Positions 22,360 through 34,352 of a stretch of 64,000 nt of DNA are shown one piece after another. The position numbers and the translations under genes were made by a program. Below the pieces are notes generated by a model. It saw only the letters and a program-made list of their open reading frames with translations. It was not told the origin of the DNA and did not search any database. The first letter of the stretch is position 1. Every line of letters starts with the position of its first letter. The DNA comes from Nicotiana tabacum (lineage: Eukaryota; Streptophyta; Magnoliopsida; Solanales; Solanaceae): the NCBI RefSeq assembly GCF_000715075.1, contig NC_134102.1, positions 50,539,348 to 50,603,347 on the forward strand. Direction: 5' to 3'.

Positions 22360-24962
22360 TGTCACGCCCTAACCTCGGGCAGTGCGATCGGCACTCAACT
22401 AAGATACCCCGGTCGAGCCGGCCTGCACAATGTCGTCTACCCGACTCACCTAAGATTAAAGAGAAGATACATTTCATTAATTAGACAATGTGAAGGTTAC
22501 ATGAACAACCCAAATTTCATTACCGTTAAAATTTCATTCAAGATTTCCCAAAAATATTACATTACACATTCATAGTTTAGAAGTGGAAACATATGATACA
22601 AATATCACATTTCTAATTTGACTTCCCAAAACAAAAGTACCACCCACGCTATGTCTACGGAGCCTCTAATAGATACAAAAGAGTAGCATGATGGTGCCGG
22701 CAACAAGGCTCCGGCTATACCTCAAAACAATATACACAAAGGACAAGAGGTACAAGACCCCAAAATGAAATGGGGCTCACCAAGTCAGCTGAGAAGAGGG
22801 TGTGGTGCTATCACTGATCAATACCACCTGCATCCATTAAAGATGCAGCGCCCCCAACAAAAGGGGACATTAGTACATATGGAATAGTACTAGTATGTAA
22901 AACTAAACACCCTCTCAATAGAACGAGTAACAGTAAAAGGAGAAGGAAACATGAAATCAATAAGAGCCTCAAATAGTATTAACGGGTCAAGTTAGGAGAA
23001 AAGTAAATTTCAAGTAAGTTTCAATATGTTTAAGTTGGGAGATCTTTAGTGCCGATATACCACCGTGCTTTTAGCATGGAGTCTGATCTCAGCTCGATTG
23101 GCTAAGCCATCTCACCCAGAGACATCCACTCACAACACCACCATGTGCACGACATGGCATCCGATCTCAACCCGATCGGCTAAGCCATCTCACCACAATG
23201 CAGTATGGGTCGACATCACATCACATCTTGCTGGCAGTAATCTCATCCCATTTAAGGGGAAATATCTCAACACCACAATCTCATCCCATGTAAAGGGAAA
23301 CAATCTCATCACATCAACACGGGTATTTACCCCTCAATCACTCCTACACCAACACGTGTAGTTTCGGGGTTAGGTTATTTCGACCTACCCTTCCTCGGTG
23401 ACTAAAAGATACTCCCAAAGCATTTGTTATTTAAAGGATTTACAACTCATTTCAACATCTTTTACATGTTTCTCAGTATCATTGGCACTAGTGACCTAAA
23501 TGTAATATCATTCTTGACACGTTGGCAGTATTTCATATTTCATGCTCACCTCTTTCACTTTCAAACATTATCATTGATCATCAACAACAAAGCATTTCTA
23601 TTCAAGACTTTGAGTACACATGTGAGCAAATAAGAGTTTTAAGCACATTGAGATTTTTACATAATTTGGCATAATAGCTTTCATTTGAAACATGACTTGA
23701 ATCATAACATTTAGATACGTAGCTCATACTTTGAACACATTCTCAAATAGTAACCTAACATGACAAGAGCATTTGGAATACATATTGGACATATATCGTT
23801 TGACACAAAACTTTCTCGGAATAGTCAAGTTATAACGAACAACTCGGGACATACAAGGACATCGTAGGAGTCAATTCTAAGAGAGAAGTTTAGCCAACAT
23901 ACCTCCCTTTGAGCTTCCTTAAATTATTACAATGTTTCGAAAATCTTAGCAACTTTTATCTATTTAGAAACATAACAAAATGGAACACAAATTAGGAAGG
24001 AGTTCAAGGTTCCAGCTCATTTGAGCATTTTATCAAACACTAGGTGGACATTATGATTTCAAGGTCCTCCTATAGTGGATTCCTTCATCCCACTACCCAA
24101 AGTCTACCCAATTGAGCTCAACAATCTTCCCGCAAACATTGATCGTACATGCATGCATAATGAACAACTCCCACACCCAAGAATTCCTTTTCTCATTGCC
24201 TATTTTTAGTTAAATCGCAAAATTGAAGTCTAGGGAGTAGAATCTTATCTCAAGGATGAAGACCTAGTGAGTTTTACTTGTGAATTCTCCAACTTTTGAG
24301 CAACAATTGACGAACAATAAGCTTAGGAACTTCCCCTCTCACTCTATAGCACTTCCTCTCTCTAGAAATATCAGACTTTCTCTTTACAAATGGTCCCTAA
24401 CTACTATATATCGAAATAGGGTCGGGTTATAAAAACTAGAAAATAGACCCTCTAAACACAGCTCTGCAATTGCAGAGTGGACCGTAGAACGTATATGCGG
24501 TCCGCAAAATGGGCCGCAGAAGTGATGTCAAGAATTGGGCTGTTTGGGTCAGGTCTGCGGCAGGTCTACGGTCCGCAGACCAGTTCTGCGGTCACATAAT
24601 GCGCCGTAGAACTCTCCTCCGAAAATCTTCATGCTAGATCTATGATGGATTTTTCTGCCCATGAAAGCATTATGCGGTCTCATATTGGAACGCAAAACGA
24701 CCCTCCAAAATTGGCCATTTTCTATTGCACTCTACGGTCGATCTGCGGCCTGCAGAGTGATTTTGCGGTCGCATAGTGGACCGCAGAAATGCCCTGCTCT
24801 GCCAAAAATTTTATTCAACTCCCCAACGCACTGTTCAACCCAAAAGGTCTGTACCACGACGAGCCTTCTTGCCGCGATGAATATCTACAATCCTCGATCA
24901 CATTACTCTGCCTCGATGCCACGAAACCCCCGGTTTTAGGTGAACTTTTTTGGGGCCTTACA
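22360..24962 (-). mobile_element. Solo LTR K2 inside the 5' LTR of A
   Basis: It is bounded by TGTCACGCCCTAACC and 'ggggccttaca' (TG...CA), 2603 bp, with GATAG at 22355-22359 and GATAC at 24963-24967 as a one-mismatch target duplication. The uninterrupted 3' LTR of A reads through this point near 44789. It has no internal domain, PBS or PPT, as expected after LTR-LTR recombination. The left ~1.5 kb is homologous to 1-1500. No coding. Confidence 0.85.
24465..24800. repeat. Word cluster in LTR K2 (module 1, 'gcggtccgcagaa')
   Basis: Words 'ctctgcaattgcagag', 'tatgcggtccgcaaaa', 'ctacggtccgcagacc' and 'gtggaccgcagaa' recur at short intervals, many of them self-complementary. The family member K1 has two copies of a 'gcaagccttgcttcgct' word instead. 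This cluster holds the open frame beginning at 24661, which is not a gene. Confidence 0.75.
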
Positions 24963-25425
24963 GATACACGGGTTGACAATAATCCTAGTAGGCTATCAGC
25001 TCAGCGGAAGGTGTTGGTACACTTCACTTGCTCCGGAGTTGCCTATTTGGTTAGTATGATTTGGACATGTATTGATTTGTACGGTGGGGCCCTGCCCCGA
25101 ACCTTATGACGTTTATGTACTCTTAGAGTCTTGTAGATAGATGTCATGTATATGGATACTTATATGGCCTTGTCGGCCTATGTTTTGAGTGTACAAATGA
25201 TCATGTCGGCCTTATAGGCTCGTATGTCACATGTATAAGTTTGTATATCATATTGGGTCGTCTTATATCGAGTATTCCCTTATGTTTTATTCTAGTTATC
25301 TCATGACGGCCTTTCCGGCTCATTTACCCATGATAGTACGATAAGAAAGATATGTTACATTGGTACTCGGTTGAATAAGGCACCGGGTGCTTGTCGCAGC
25401 CCTTCGGTTTGGGTCGTAACAAAAT

Positions 25426-25437
25426 TGGTATCAGAGC
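25426..25437 (+). promoter_or_regulatory. Primer binding site of A (initiator Met tRNA type)
   Basis: tggtatcagagc, a few bases after the LTR end, identical to the site of C at 40976-40987. The following ~70 bp of leader ('agttctgtcctagggagtct') also matches C, which ties A and C together. Confidence 0.9.
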
Positions 25438-25590
25438 AGTTCTGTCCTAGGGAGTCTACAAGCCGCGTCTAGTAGAGTCTTGTTTATGGGTGTGTTATGT
25501 ACCACACTTATAAGCAAGAGGCTATAGAATATTTAGGACTGTCACTCTTTCTTCTTACTCTAGATCGTGTGGTAGAGCTCAGTTAATAAG

Positions 25591-25803
25591 AACAACAATA
25601 ACAACAACAACCCAGTATAATCCCACTAGTGGGGTCTGGGGAGGGTAGTGTGTACGCAGACCTTACCCCTACCCTGGGGTAGAGAGGCTATTTCCGATAG
25701 ACCCTCGGCTCTATCCCTCCAAGAACTCCCCACCTTGCTCTTGGGGTGACTCGAACTCACAACATCATGTTTGGAAGTGGAGGGTGCTCACCACTAGAGC
25801 AAC
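25591..25803 (-). mobile_element. TS-type SINE in the leader of A
   Basis: Read on the minus strand it begins with a tRNA-like head: an A box in 'gctctagtggtgagcac' (25785-25800) and a B box in 'gtgagttcgagtcac' (about 25746-25760). A body with 'ggtaaggtctgcgtacacac' and 'cactagtgggattatactgg' follows, and then a (TTG)n-like tail at 25591-25611. The tRNA-derived head, ~210 bp length and TTG tail match the TS SINE family known from tobacco and other Solanaceae. I see no clear target duplication. It splits the leader shared by A and C. Confidence 0.85.
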
Positions 25804-27473
25804 ACATTCTTGTCGTAATACAACGATACTTACATCCATAAAGACAGTAGAGATTGAATGTGGCTATGGAAGAGTTGAGTCAGAGGAACTCAATTTTGCA
25901 TTATGCTTAAGATTAGTAAATGTAAGGTCTTCAGTAGATTGTGTGTGTACCAAGACGTGTAAGCTTCTTGATAAGGATCCCTAAGGCATGAATATTTATC
26001 CACCCATATGGTAAAAATCAACGAGAGAATCAGAAGGTAGATGCAAGGTTCAACAAGTAAAAGAAGCAAGGTGAATAAGGGTACGAGGTACCCAGTTACT
26101 GAAGATTATCAGTATTTACAATTCAGGCTAAGAAATATAAGCATTATGAGTTACTTTCAATAGTAACAGAGATATATACACCTAACAACACCCATCTCGG
26201 TTATGCCCTATGGCAGCTAACAGATATAGTTTAAGAGAAAAATGGGATATCAGGATCTAACTGGGGTTAGATTAACCCAAAATAGTTGATGGATGGTTAG
26301 CGTTAGTTGACATATTTGAAGGATATTGCAAACATGGTAATATTTCTCCTTGTAAGACACCCGCATGGTGCACTCTAGAATAGTACATTTAGATATGAAT
26401 ACTAGAATGTCCAAAAAATTTAGAAGATTGGCACTGGAATCCTAGAAGGGATAAATATTTACCTTTGTATGGCTCCCATCCCTAGTAAAGAGAGAATGTT
26501 AGGCTACCCGAAGAGCCAGTGGATGGAGCAAGGGGAGCTAAAAGAGAAATAATGTTTTGTTGATATTTTCAGAATAAGGTGATAGACAGAAATATTAACA
26601 GGAGAATAAGAAGAAAGTAAATGAAGCATTATGAGTAAGATGTGATAAATAGGTGATAATGGTAAATCAAAATATGACGGGATGACAGAGTCTATAGTCA
26701 AGTGAAGGAAAATACAAGAGGTGACAGGCCTTGAGACAATAAAAGAGTATAGGCCAAAAGTCATATCCTCATTTTGAGAAATGAGTTGGTGACTCCAACG
26801 TGATTACCAGAAGGAAAAGTTAGACCCCCAGAGTAATAGAAATCAGTATGGGCTAGTGAACAAGATAAACTGAACATGAATTAGGGACCAAAGTATTTGA
26901 TAATAGTCGTCATCGTGAGAATTTCAGAGATCGTGTTCTGGCGATAATAGAATGGACAACAGAAGAATAACCTTTAAAGGTCATTCAGGAAGACACTTCC
27001 CGAAAGCAAGCATTATGAGTAGAGTTAAGCTTAAGGGACTAAAGGTGCCAACAACACTATGTGTCACCCTCATGCGTAAGGAATTCAGTTATCCTTGGTA
27101 TATAAGGGTTACCTCAAGGTGAGTAAGATGTCAGTAAAGAAGTGGAAAAACAATGCCAAAGATGAAGAGGTAACTATGGAATAGTAAAGGAAGAATGATG
27201 TAAAAGGAGAAAGTAATGAGGTTGAATTTATTCAGATCCTATAGATATGATATGACTCCAGAACATTATGCAAGCACGATGCCGGGGAGAGGTGGTAAGG
27301 GTTCCCAAACCAGATGTTATTGATAAATAAGTGTGAATGAACACTCAATACATAATGAGTCAATACGAGGGGTAAGTTAGGACAAAGTAAATAACACAAC
27401 AGAGATTACGCAGAATATAGATAAGAGAATGGACCAACGAGTAGTTAGTAGTTGATTCAGGAAGAGTCTAGTT
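25804..27473 (+). other. Non-coding internal region of element A
   Basis: The plus strand is purine-rich (many 'gagaa', 'aagtaa' and 'agaagg' words) and dense in stops in all frames. The longest frames are under 90 codons and show no Gag, RT or integrase motif. In C the equivalent stretch after the leader is already gag. This is either a replaced or degraded internal domain of A or the internal domain of a non-autonomous relative (LARD-like). It ends where element B starts. Confidence 0.5.
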
Positions 27474-30433
27474 TGTAACGACCCTGCCGGTCACTTTTAG
27501 TATTTTAGCCCTGATCCCCTATTTATTGCCTCCTCTATCTTATATTGTGGTCATGTGACTTGCCGGGGTGTTTAGTTATGATTTCGGGTGAGTTTCGGAG
27601 TTAAATAGGACACATAGTCCCTAAGTTGGAGGCTTAAGTTGAAAGAGTTGACCGTAGTTTGACTTTTGTGTAGACGACTACGAAATAGAGTTCTGACGGT
27701 TCCAATAGCTCTGTATGGTAATTTTGGACGTAGGAGTGTGTCCAGATGTTGATTTGGAGGTTTGTAGGTCGTTTCGGTTTGAATTGGCAAAAGTTAGAAA
27801 GTTAAAGGTTTGGAAGGTTGAAAAGTTTAACCAGGAGTTGACTTTATTGATATCAGGGTCGGATTCCAATTTTGAAAGTTGGAATAGGTCTGTCAGGTCA
27901 TTTATGACTTGTGTGCTAAATTTGAAGTCAATCAGAGTTGTTTTGGTATGAATCGGCATTAGTTTTGGAATTCGGATGTTCATAGTTTCAATAGGCTTGA
28001 ATTGGGTTACGATTTGTAGAACTGATGTTGTTTGATGTGATTTTTAGCCTCGAGTAGGTCCGTTATGTGTTTTGTAACTTGCTGGTATATTCGAACGGGG
28101 TCTCGGGGGCCTCGGGTGTGATTCAGATTGAATACGGAACAATATTGGAGTTGTGTGATTGCTGAATCATGGTTGTGTCTGGTGCAAACGCACCTGCGCA
28201 TTTTGGATCACAGGTGCGGCACCGTAGAAGTGGCCCTTGAGCTGCAGAAGCAAAGTTGTCAGTGCCCAGTTGGGACCGTAAGTGTGACTAGTTGCACGCA
28301 GAAGCGGATGCGCAGATGCTGCAGGTCTTCCGCAGAAGCGCAAGCGTAGGTACGCTTAGGGGTCCATAGGTGCGAGTATTCAGAGCTTAAGTTGGAACTG
28401 CACCTGCGATGGATTTTACGCAGGTGCGACCCCAGACCCGCAGAAGCGAGGATCGCTGGGCAAAAAAGGGGTCTTCGATGGTGTGATTTCATTTTCATAT
28501 TTTTGGACCTAGAGAGATCGGTTTGTGGCGATATTTTGAGGGATTTTCAAGGAAATCATTCGGGTAAGTGATTCTAACTCGGATTTGAATATATTACATG
28601 AATCCATAATTATTTACCTCATTTAATTAGTGAATTGAGTTGGAAATTTGGAGAAAATTGTGAAAACTTCTTAGAACTAAATTTTGGGGATTTGAGGTCG
28701 AATTTAAGTAATTCTTGTATGGTTGGACTCGTTATTGAATGTGTGTTTGGATTTTATTATTTTGGTCGGGTTCAGAGATGCGGGCGTGGGGTTGACTTTT
28801 TGAGTTGACTTTTTATTTCTCTTTAAAGATCGTAACTTTATTGTTCGGAATAGTTTCTTATAGTTTATATATTTATTGTGGCTAGATTCGAGTTGTTCGG
28901 AGTTGGATAATCGAGGGAAATGCTTACTTATGGATTGAGTAGTGTGTTTTAAGGTAAGTGACTTGCATAACTTTGTGTGGGGGAATTACCCCTTTGGATT
29001 GGTGTTGTTTTGTATTAATTGTGATATGTGGAAGTCGTGTACGTGAGGTAACGAGTGTGTACACGGGCAAAATGTGGTAATTGACCGGTTTTAGCTATCT
29101 AGATTCCTTTCATGCCTTTAATTGAATTACCATAACATGTTATATTTATCATCATTAGTCTATCTTCACATGCTCTGCCTGGCTTATCTCTTGCTTGTTA
29201 ATTGTCTTTACGTGTTTAGTTGAAGTTATTGTTTCCTCTATTCCTTATCCATTAGTTAACCGTTGAGTTCCTTACTTGAGGTTTTTTTTTCTTGGTGTAT
29301 CTTGTTGTTGTAATTGGTATTGAGTTATAAAGGCCGTGATTCACATTGAGGCAAGTTGTAAAGTTGTGAAATACCATTCTTGTTGAGTTATTCACTTTCG
29401 GTTGTTATTGTGAGACTCTTGTGCATATTGTGGTTGATCCATGGGCTATTTATATTGGAAACATTATTATTGTTGACTTCTTTGAGAAGTTGCAATATTA
29501 GGCACTTGAGGTACGATTTGTGATTCGTTGTGATATTGATACGCATGCGGTGGTATAAGGATTTGGGGTTAAAACGTATGCGGTGAGATAAGGTGGGTTT
29601 GATACGCGTGTTGCTAGTAGGGGAACTACTTGAATCCACACGGTGTGATAAGGTGGGCTAAAATGCGGGAAGCTATTTCGGGAAAAATAATTTTGAAAAC
29701 TTAATGCATGGCTCCCGTGATGATATAAGGAAATATTGTGACTTGTTTTGTGATTTGAGACTACGAGGCGGTACCTCGGTAGTGATTCTTGTTGATACTT
29801 TCTATTACTTCACTTTTGTTTGGTTGCTTCATTTCCTTGGCATATCATTCCTAGTTTTCTTCCGTGATACACTATTTATCTTAGTTTGGTGTAGCTAATC
29901 TTGGTATATTTCTTTATTGTTTCATTTCCATTGTTATCATTATTACACAGTTATATACCTGTTCAGTTTCTTATTTATTTCAGTAGGGCCTTGAACTGAC
30001 CTCGTCACTACTCTACCGAGGCTAGGCTTGGCACTTACTAGGTACCGTTGTGGTGTACTCATGCTACGCTTCTGCACATCTTTTGTACAGATCCAGGCAC
30101 CTCCTACTAGTCCAGGCACCAATGAGACGAGCTCAGCTTCGGAGACTTTAAGGTATACCTACCGACATCTGTAGGCCTCAGAGTCACCCTCTATCTAGTC
30201 TACTTCATTTTCTGTCCCTTTATAGACACATTGTTGTATAGGGATGATCAGTACTTACTCGTAGAGCTTGTGACTTGTTATCACCATATTTTGGGAAGTT
30301 TGTTAATATTGAGTTGTACAGTTTTATTTATAAAACATTGTTGAGTATTTGAGAGTTTTATTGTTATTTCAGTTATATTCTGCATGTATGTTAGGCTTAC
30401 CTAGTATTAGAGACTAGGTACCATCACGACTTA
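27474..30433 (+). mobile_element. 5' LTR of Tekay-like element B
   Basis: It starts TGTAACGACCCTGCC and aligns with G and J throughout. The end is abnormal: after 'gactaggtaccatcacgact' (to about 30434) the usual last ~30 bp and the primer site are missing. The five bases before it, 'tagtt' (27469-27473), would be the target duplication, but the other copy was lost with B's 3' end. No coding. Confidence 0.85.
28185..28455 (+). repeat. Word cluster in LTR B (module 1, 'cgcaggtgcg...gcagaagcg')
   Basis: Words 'cgcaggtgcgac', 'cacaggtgcggcaccg', 'gcagaagcgaggatcgc' and 'gcagaagcg' recur. The block follows the marker 'ctcgggtgtgattcaga' (28117) and lies ~710 bp from the LTR start, as in G (~750 bp), but with unrelated words. 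Confidence 0.75.
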
Positions 30434-30495
30434 CTTAGTAGGTACCATTATGGTGTACTCATACTACGCTTCTGCACATCTTTTTGTGCAGATCT
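30434..30495 (+). other. Chimeric LTR-leader junction of B
   Basis: The segment 'ttactta...tgtgcagatct' repeats an internal part of the same LTR (30034-30092: tactaggtaccgttgtggtg and following, ending in acagatcc). It is then joined to leader sequence 'gtagagtctcgcggatcgg', which in G lies downstream of the primer site (about 11474). The LTR terminus and primer site are therefore replaced by a second partial LTR copy. This fits template switching during reverse transcription or recombination between LTR copies. Confidence 0.75.
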
Positions 30496-30650
30496 ATGTA
30501 CAGTAGAGTCTCGCGGATCGGTACGGAGAAGTCTGTACTTATCTTCAAGAGACTATGGAATTGTTAGGAAAAGCTTCACTTCTTTGATTCCTTATCGTGC
30601 AAAATTGTTGACTTCGAAATTCTAAATATTTGTCTTTCTATTCTCTCACA

Positions 30651-32082
30651 GATGGTGAGGACATGCACAACTGGATTTAACGATCAGACACCCGCGCCCC
30701 CGCGCCCCCGCTAGAGCTGCAAGAGGCTGGGGTCGGGGCAGAGGCCGAGAACGGGCACGTGGTTCAACCAGAGCACCTGCCCGAGCTGCGATAGCGGAGC
30801 CACCAGTAGCTCTAGCTGGGGGCAGGCACCTGAGATGCTTGTTACTACCCCTGCACTTCAGGAGACCCTCGCCCAATTTTTGAGCATGTTTGGCACTCTA
30901 GCTCAGGCGGGGTTGATTCCACTTGCTCCTGCCACATCTCAAGCCGGACGAGGAGCATATACTCCCACTGCCCGTACCCTAGAGAAGCGGGTTCAAGTTG
31001 ACCAGGTCCCAGAGGTCATACCAGTGCAGCAGGTTGTCCCAGTTCAGCCCGAGGTTAGGGCAGCAACATCAGAGGGGGAGCATCTCAGGATCGAGAGGTA
31101 CCAGAAGTACCACCCCTACTTTCAGCGACTTAGCTTCAGAGGATGCACATGGTTTTCTTGAGGAATGCCACCGTATCCTCCGTACTATGGGTATTGTGGA
31201 GGCGAGCGGGGTTGTTTTCACTGTGTTCTAGCTTAAATGAGCGGCTTATCAGTGGTGGCGAGCATACAAGTTGGGTAGTTCGGCCGATGCAGCTTCACTC
31301 ACATAGGCTCAGTTTTTAGAGATGTTCATAAGAGAGTTTTTTCCCCAGAGCCTTCGAGATGCATGGCGTGCGGAGTTTGAGCAATTGCGCCATGGTGCTA
31401 TGACCGTGTCTAAGTATGCTTTCAGGTTTAGCGAGTTGTCTAGACATGCACCAGCCTTAGTCTCCACAGTCAGAGAGCGAGTCTGTCGATTTATGGAGGC
31501 GCTCAACCATGGTATTAGATTCAGCATGGCTCGAGATTTGGAGACTAATACCCCATACCAGCAGGTGGTGAAGATCGCTCGGAGATTAGAGGGTATGTGG
31601 GGCCAGGAGAGAGAGGACAGGGAGGCCAAGAGGCCTTGAGATTCTGGCACATATAGTGTGCTCGTGCCCCAGTTGCAGCCCATCATGGTAGAGGCTATGT
31701 GAGCCGCCCCATTCATTCAGTACTTCCAGCTTCCAATGGTATTCCGGCTACTCCCAGGTCTCAAGTTGCCCATTATGCACCGCCACTGTCTAGTGCACCT
31801 CCTGCACGGGGTGCTTTTAGCAGTCAGTCCAGCCGACCAGGCCCGAGCCAGTTTCAACAGCCACGTCCTTCGAGCGCTTATTTTGAGTGTGGTAACACTC
31901 GTCATTTAGTGAGGGACTGCCCCAAACTCACGAGCGGTGCACCTCCACAGACCACTCAGGCTCCACGTATTCCACAGGGTCCTGAGGCTTCTCAGGTCGT
32001 GGTTACCGCACCAGTTGCCACTCCACCTGCTCAGCTAGCTAGGGGTGGAGGTCGGACGGGTAGGGATCTCCCTAGAGGGTGA
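30651..32082 (+). pseudogene. Decayed gag of element B
   Basis: The start ATG at 30651 sits after 'attctctcacag', as in E. The N-terminal part is Ala/Pro-rich (30835-31161). A frameshift near 31140 leads to 'ECHRILRTMGIVEASGV', and the capsid core continues at 31322-31639 with 'FFPQSLRDAWRAEFEQL' and 'FRFSELSRHAPALV'. A second shift leads to 31699-32082 with a zinc-knuckle remnant 'YFECGNTRHLVRDCP'. The first Cys of CCHC is replaced by Tyr (TAT). Several in-frame stops exist, so no capsid can be made. Confidence 0.8.
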
Positions 32083-32099
32083 GGCTAGGCCAGATATTA

Positions 32100-33325
32100 T
32101 GCTCTACCGACTAGGACGGAGGCAGTTGCATCATTACTTCGTCATCATAGTTATTGTTTCGGTTTGTCATAGAGATGCATCAGTCTTATTTGATCCAGGC
32201 TCCACTTATTCTTATGTATCTTCTTACTTTTCTCCATATTTGGGTATATCCCGTGATTCCTTGAGTTCTCCTATCTATGTGTCCACGCCAGTGGGAGATT
32301 CCATTATTTTTAACTGTGTGTATCGGTCGTGTTTAGTTGTTCTTGGTGGTTTTAAGACCGGAATTGATCTATTATTGCTTAGTATGGCAGATTTTGATGT
32401 TATTTTGGGCATGGGCTAGTTATTGCCCTATCATGCTATTTTGTATTGTCACACCAAGACGGTGACGTTGGCTATACCATGTTTTCTGCGGTTGGAGTGA
32501 AGGGGTACTTTTGATTATGTTCCTAGCAAGGTGGTGTCCTTCCTCAAGGCACAGTGGATGGTTAGGAAGGGGTGTGAGGCATATATAGCCTTTGTGAGAG
32601 ACGTCAGTGTTAATACTCCTATCGTTGATTCAGTTCCAGTAGTGAGGGACTGTCCAGATGTATTTTCAGTGGATCTTCTGGGCATGCCGCCCAATAGGGA
32701 TATCGATTTTGGTATTGATTTGTTGTCGGACACTCAGCCCATTTCTATTCCACCATATTGTATGGCCCTAGTGGAGTTGAAGAAGTTAAAGGAGCAGTTG
32801 CAAGAGTTGCTCGATAAGGGCTTCATTCGGCCTAATGTGTCACCTTGGGGTGCTCCGTTCCTGTTTGTAAATAAGAAGGATGGTTCTATGCACATGTGTA
32901 TTGATTATCGGAAGTTGAACAAGGTTGCAGTGAAGAACATGTATCCATTGCCACACATTGATGACCTATTTGATCAGCTACAGGGTGTCAGAGGGTTCTC
33001 AAAGATTGATTTGCAATCAAGCTATCACCAGCTGAATATTCGGGATCCGGATATTTTGAAGACTACCTTCAGGACTCGGTATGGTCATTACGAGTTCCTT
33101 GGTATGTCATTTTGGATGACCAAAACCCCCAAAAACATTCATGCACTTGATGAATAGTGTATTCCAGCCCTATCTTGACTCATTCATCATTGTGTTTATT
33201 GATGACATCTTGGTGTACTCCTGGAGCCGGAAGGATCATGAGCAGCACCTGAGGATTATGCTCCAGACCTTGAGAGAAAAGGTGTATGCAAAATTTTCAA
33301 AGTGTGAATTCTCGCTTGATTCGGG
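32100..33325 (+). pseudogene. Decayed protease-RT of element B, 3' end deleted
   Basis: The protease motif is 'ASVLFDPGSTYSYVS' at about 32170-32220, with the 'DFDVILGMG' half followed by a stop. The RT runs 32531-33157: '[14 protein letters not shown]', '[11 protein letters not shown]', '[10 protein letters not shown]' and '[14 protein letters not shown]' with the first catalytic Asp. A small frameshift near 33140 leads to '[13 protein letters not shown]', the catalytic DD pair, at 33183-33221. The frame ends at '[11 protein letters not shown]' near 33325, where it is fused to LTR sequence of A. RNase H and integrase are missing. Confidence 0.85.
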
Positions 33326-33397
33326 CTGTGTTGGAAGGATATTTCGTGGTGAACTAAGCTCAAATTGGAGTTGTTATATCTTCTTAAGGGTAAGTAA
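33326..33397 (+). mobile_element. 3' LTR of element A, left fragment
   Basis: 'ttggaaggatatttcgtggt' and the following bases match the A 5' LTR at about 21089-21146. The first ~950 bp of the LTR are absent: the B reverse transcriptase is fused directly to this point. It ends in AGTAA (33393-33397), the target duplication of C. Confidence 0.85.
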
Positions 33398-34302
33398 TGT
33401 CACGCCCCGAACCTAGGAGCGATACAAGCACCCGGTGCCTCACCTAACCTGGCGTACCAAATTGCGACTAAGGGACTCTGAGCACATAATGTCATACTTT
33501 GGCCATGGGGCCACCTTGCAAGACAATTTGCGAAGAAAAATATAAAACTGAATGGAAACTAGTGCTAACTAAACATCAATATAAAGCTAGGCTGAAAAGG
33601 CCGTCATAGCTATTACAGCTGACAAACCACCAAATTATACATACCAGGCCTACAAACCCAATATACTGCACTAACCAACAGGATATGTCTACAAGCCTCT
33701 ACTGATAGATGTACTATGATCGGAACAGGGCCCCGACCTACCCATAACATATATACAGATATACATAAGATGTACACAAAAACTCTAGACCTGGCAACTC
33801 CGAAAGACGTGGAGCTTACCGATCAGGCTGAACTCGGGAAACACCTACTGAGGAGGTCTACCCGTCTGTCTGTCTGAACCTGCACGCATGAAATGCAGCG
33901 CCCCCAGAAAAGGGACGTCAGTACGAAATAATGTACCGAGTATGTAAGGCAATAAAATAACTGAAAGCTGAAACTGAACTGATAATATGATAACTGAAAT
34001 TAACTGGGAGTCAAAGATGATCTGGAGACATACTTACCTGCTGATACTGACTCAACTCTCTCAATATATTAAGTAAAATAAATGTCCGGCTCTATAAGGC
34101 TCGGTACGTGTAAATGCTCGGCCGTAGTAGGCTCGCTCATAGGCGCTCGGCCATACTGGGCTCTGTATCTTGGCCATCCTGGGCTCACTCATAGGCGCTC
34201 GGCCACAGTAGGCTCGGTATATATAACTTACCATCTGATCAGAGGTTGCCCAATAGGGGCCTGCCCACCGATTATAGCTCGATGGTGGTGAAAATAGTGT
34301 AA

Positions 34303-34352
<50 letters not shown>

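Larger units (their letters stand above)
20127..25421 (+). mobile_element. 5' LTR of element A (interrupted by K2)
   Basis: It starts TGTTACACCCCATG and ends 'gggtcgtaaca' at 25421, then the primer site follows. Without K2 and its target duplication it is about 2.69 kb. It aligns with the 3' LTR parts at 33326-33397 and 43589-45239 with visible substitutions, for example at 44400-44560. A run of gatgatgatgatg lies at about 22121-22131. No coding. Confidence 0.85.

Noticed and set aside
25743..25803. tRNA-like sequence with A and B box words
   Set aside because: It is continuous with a SINE body and TTG tail; no cloverleaf with proper acceptor stem could be drawn.
27572..27983. Overlapping minus-strand ORFs, also seen at 8592-8834 and 53642-53845
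   Set aside because: They recur at the same place in homologous LTRs on the antisense strand; their conservation follows the DNA repeat, with no domain or consistent ends.
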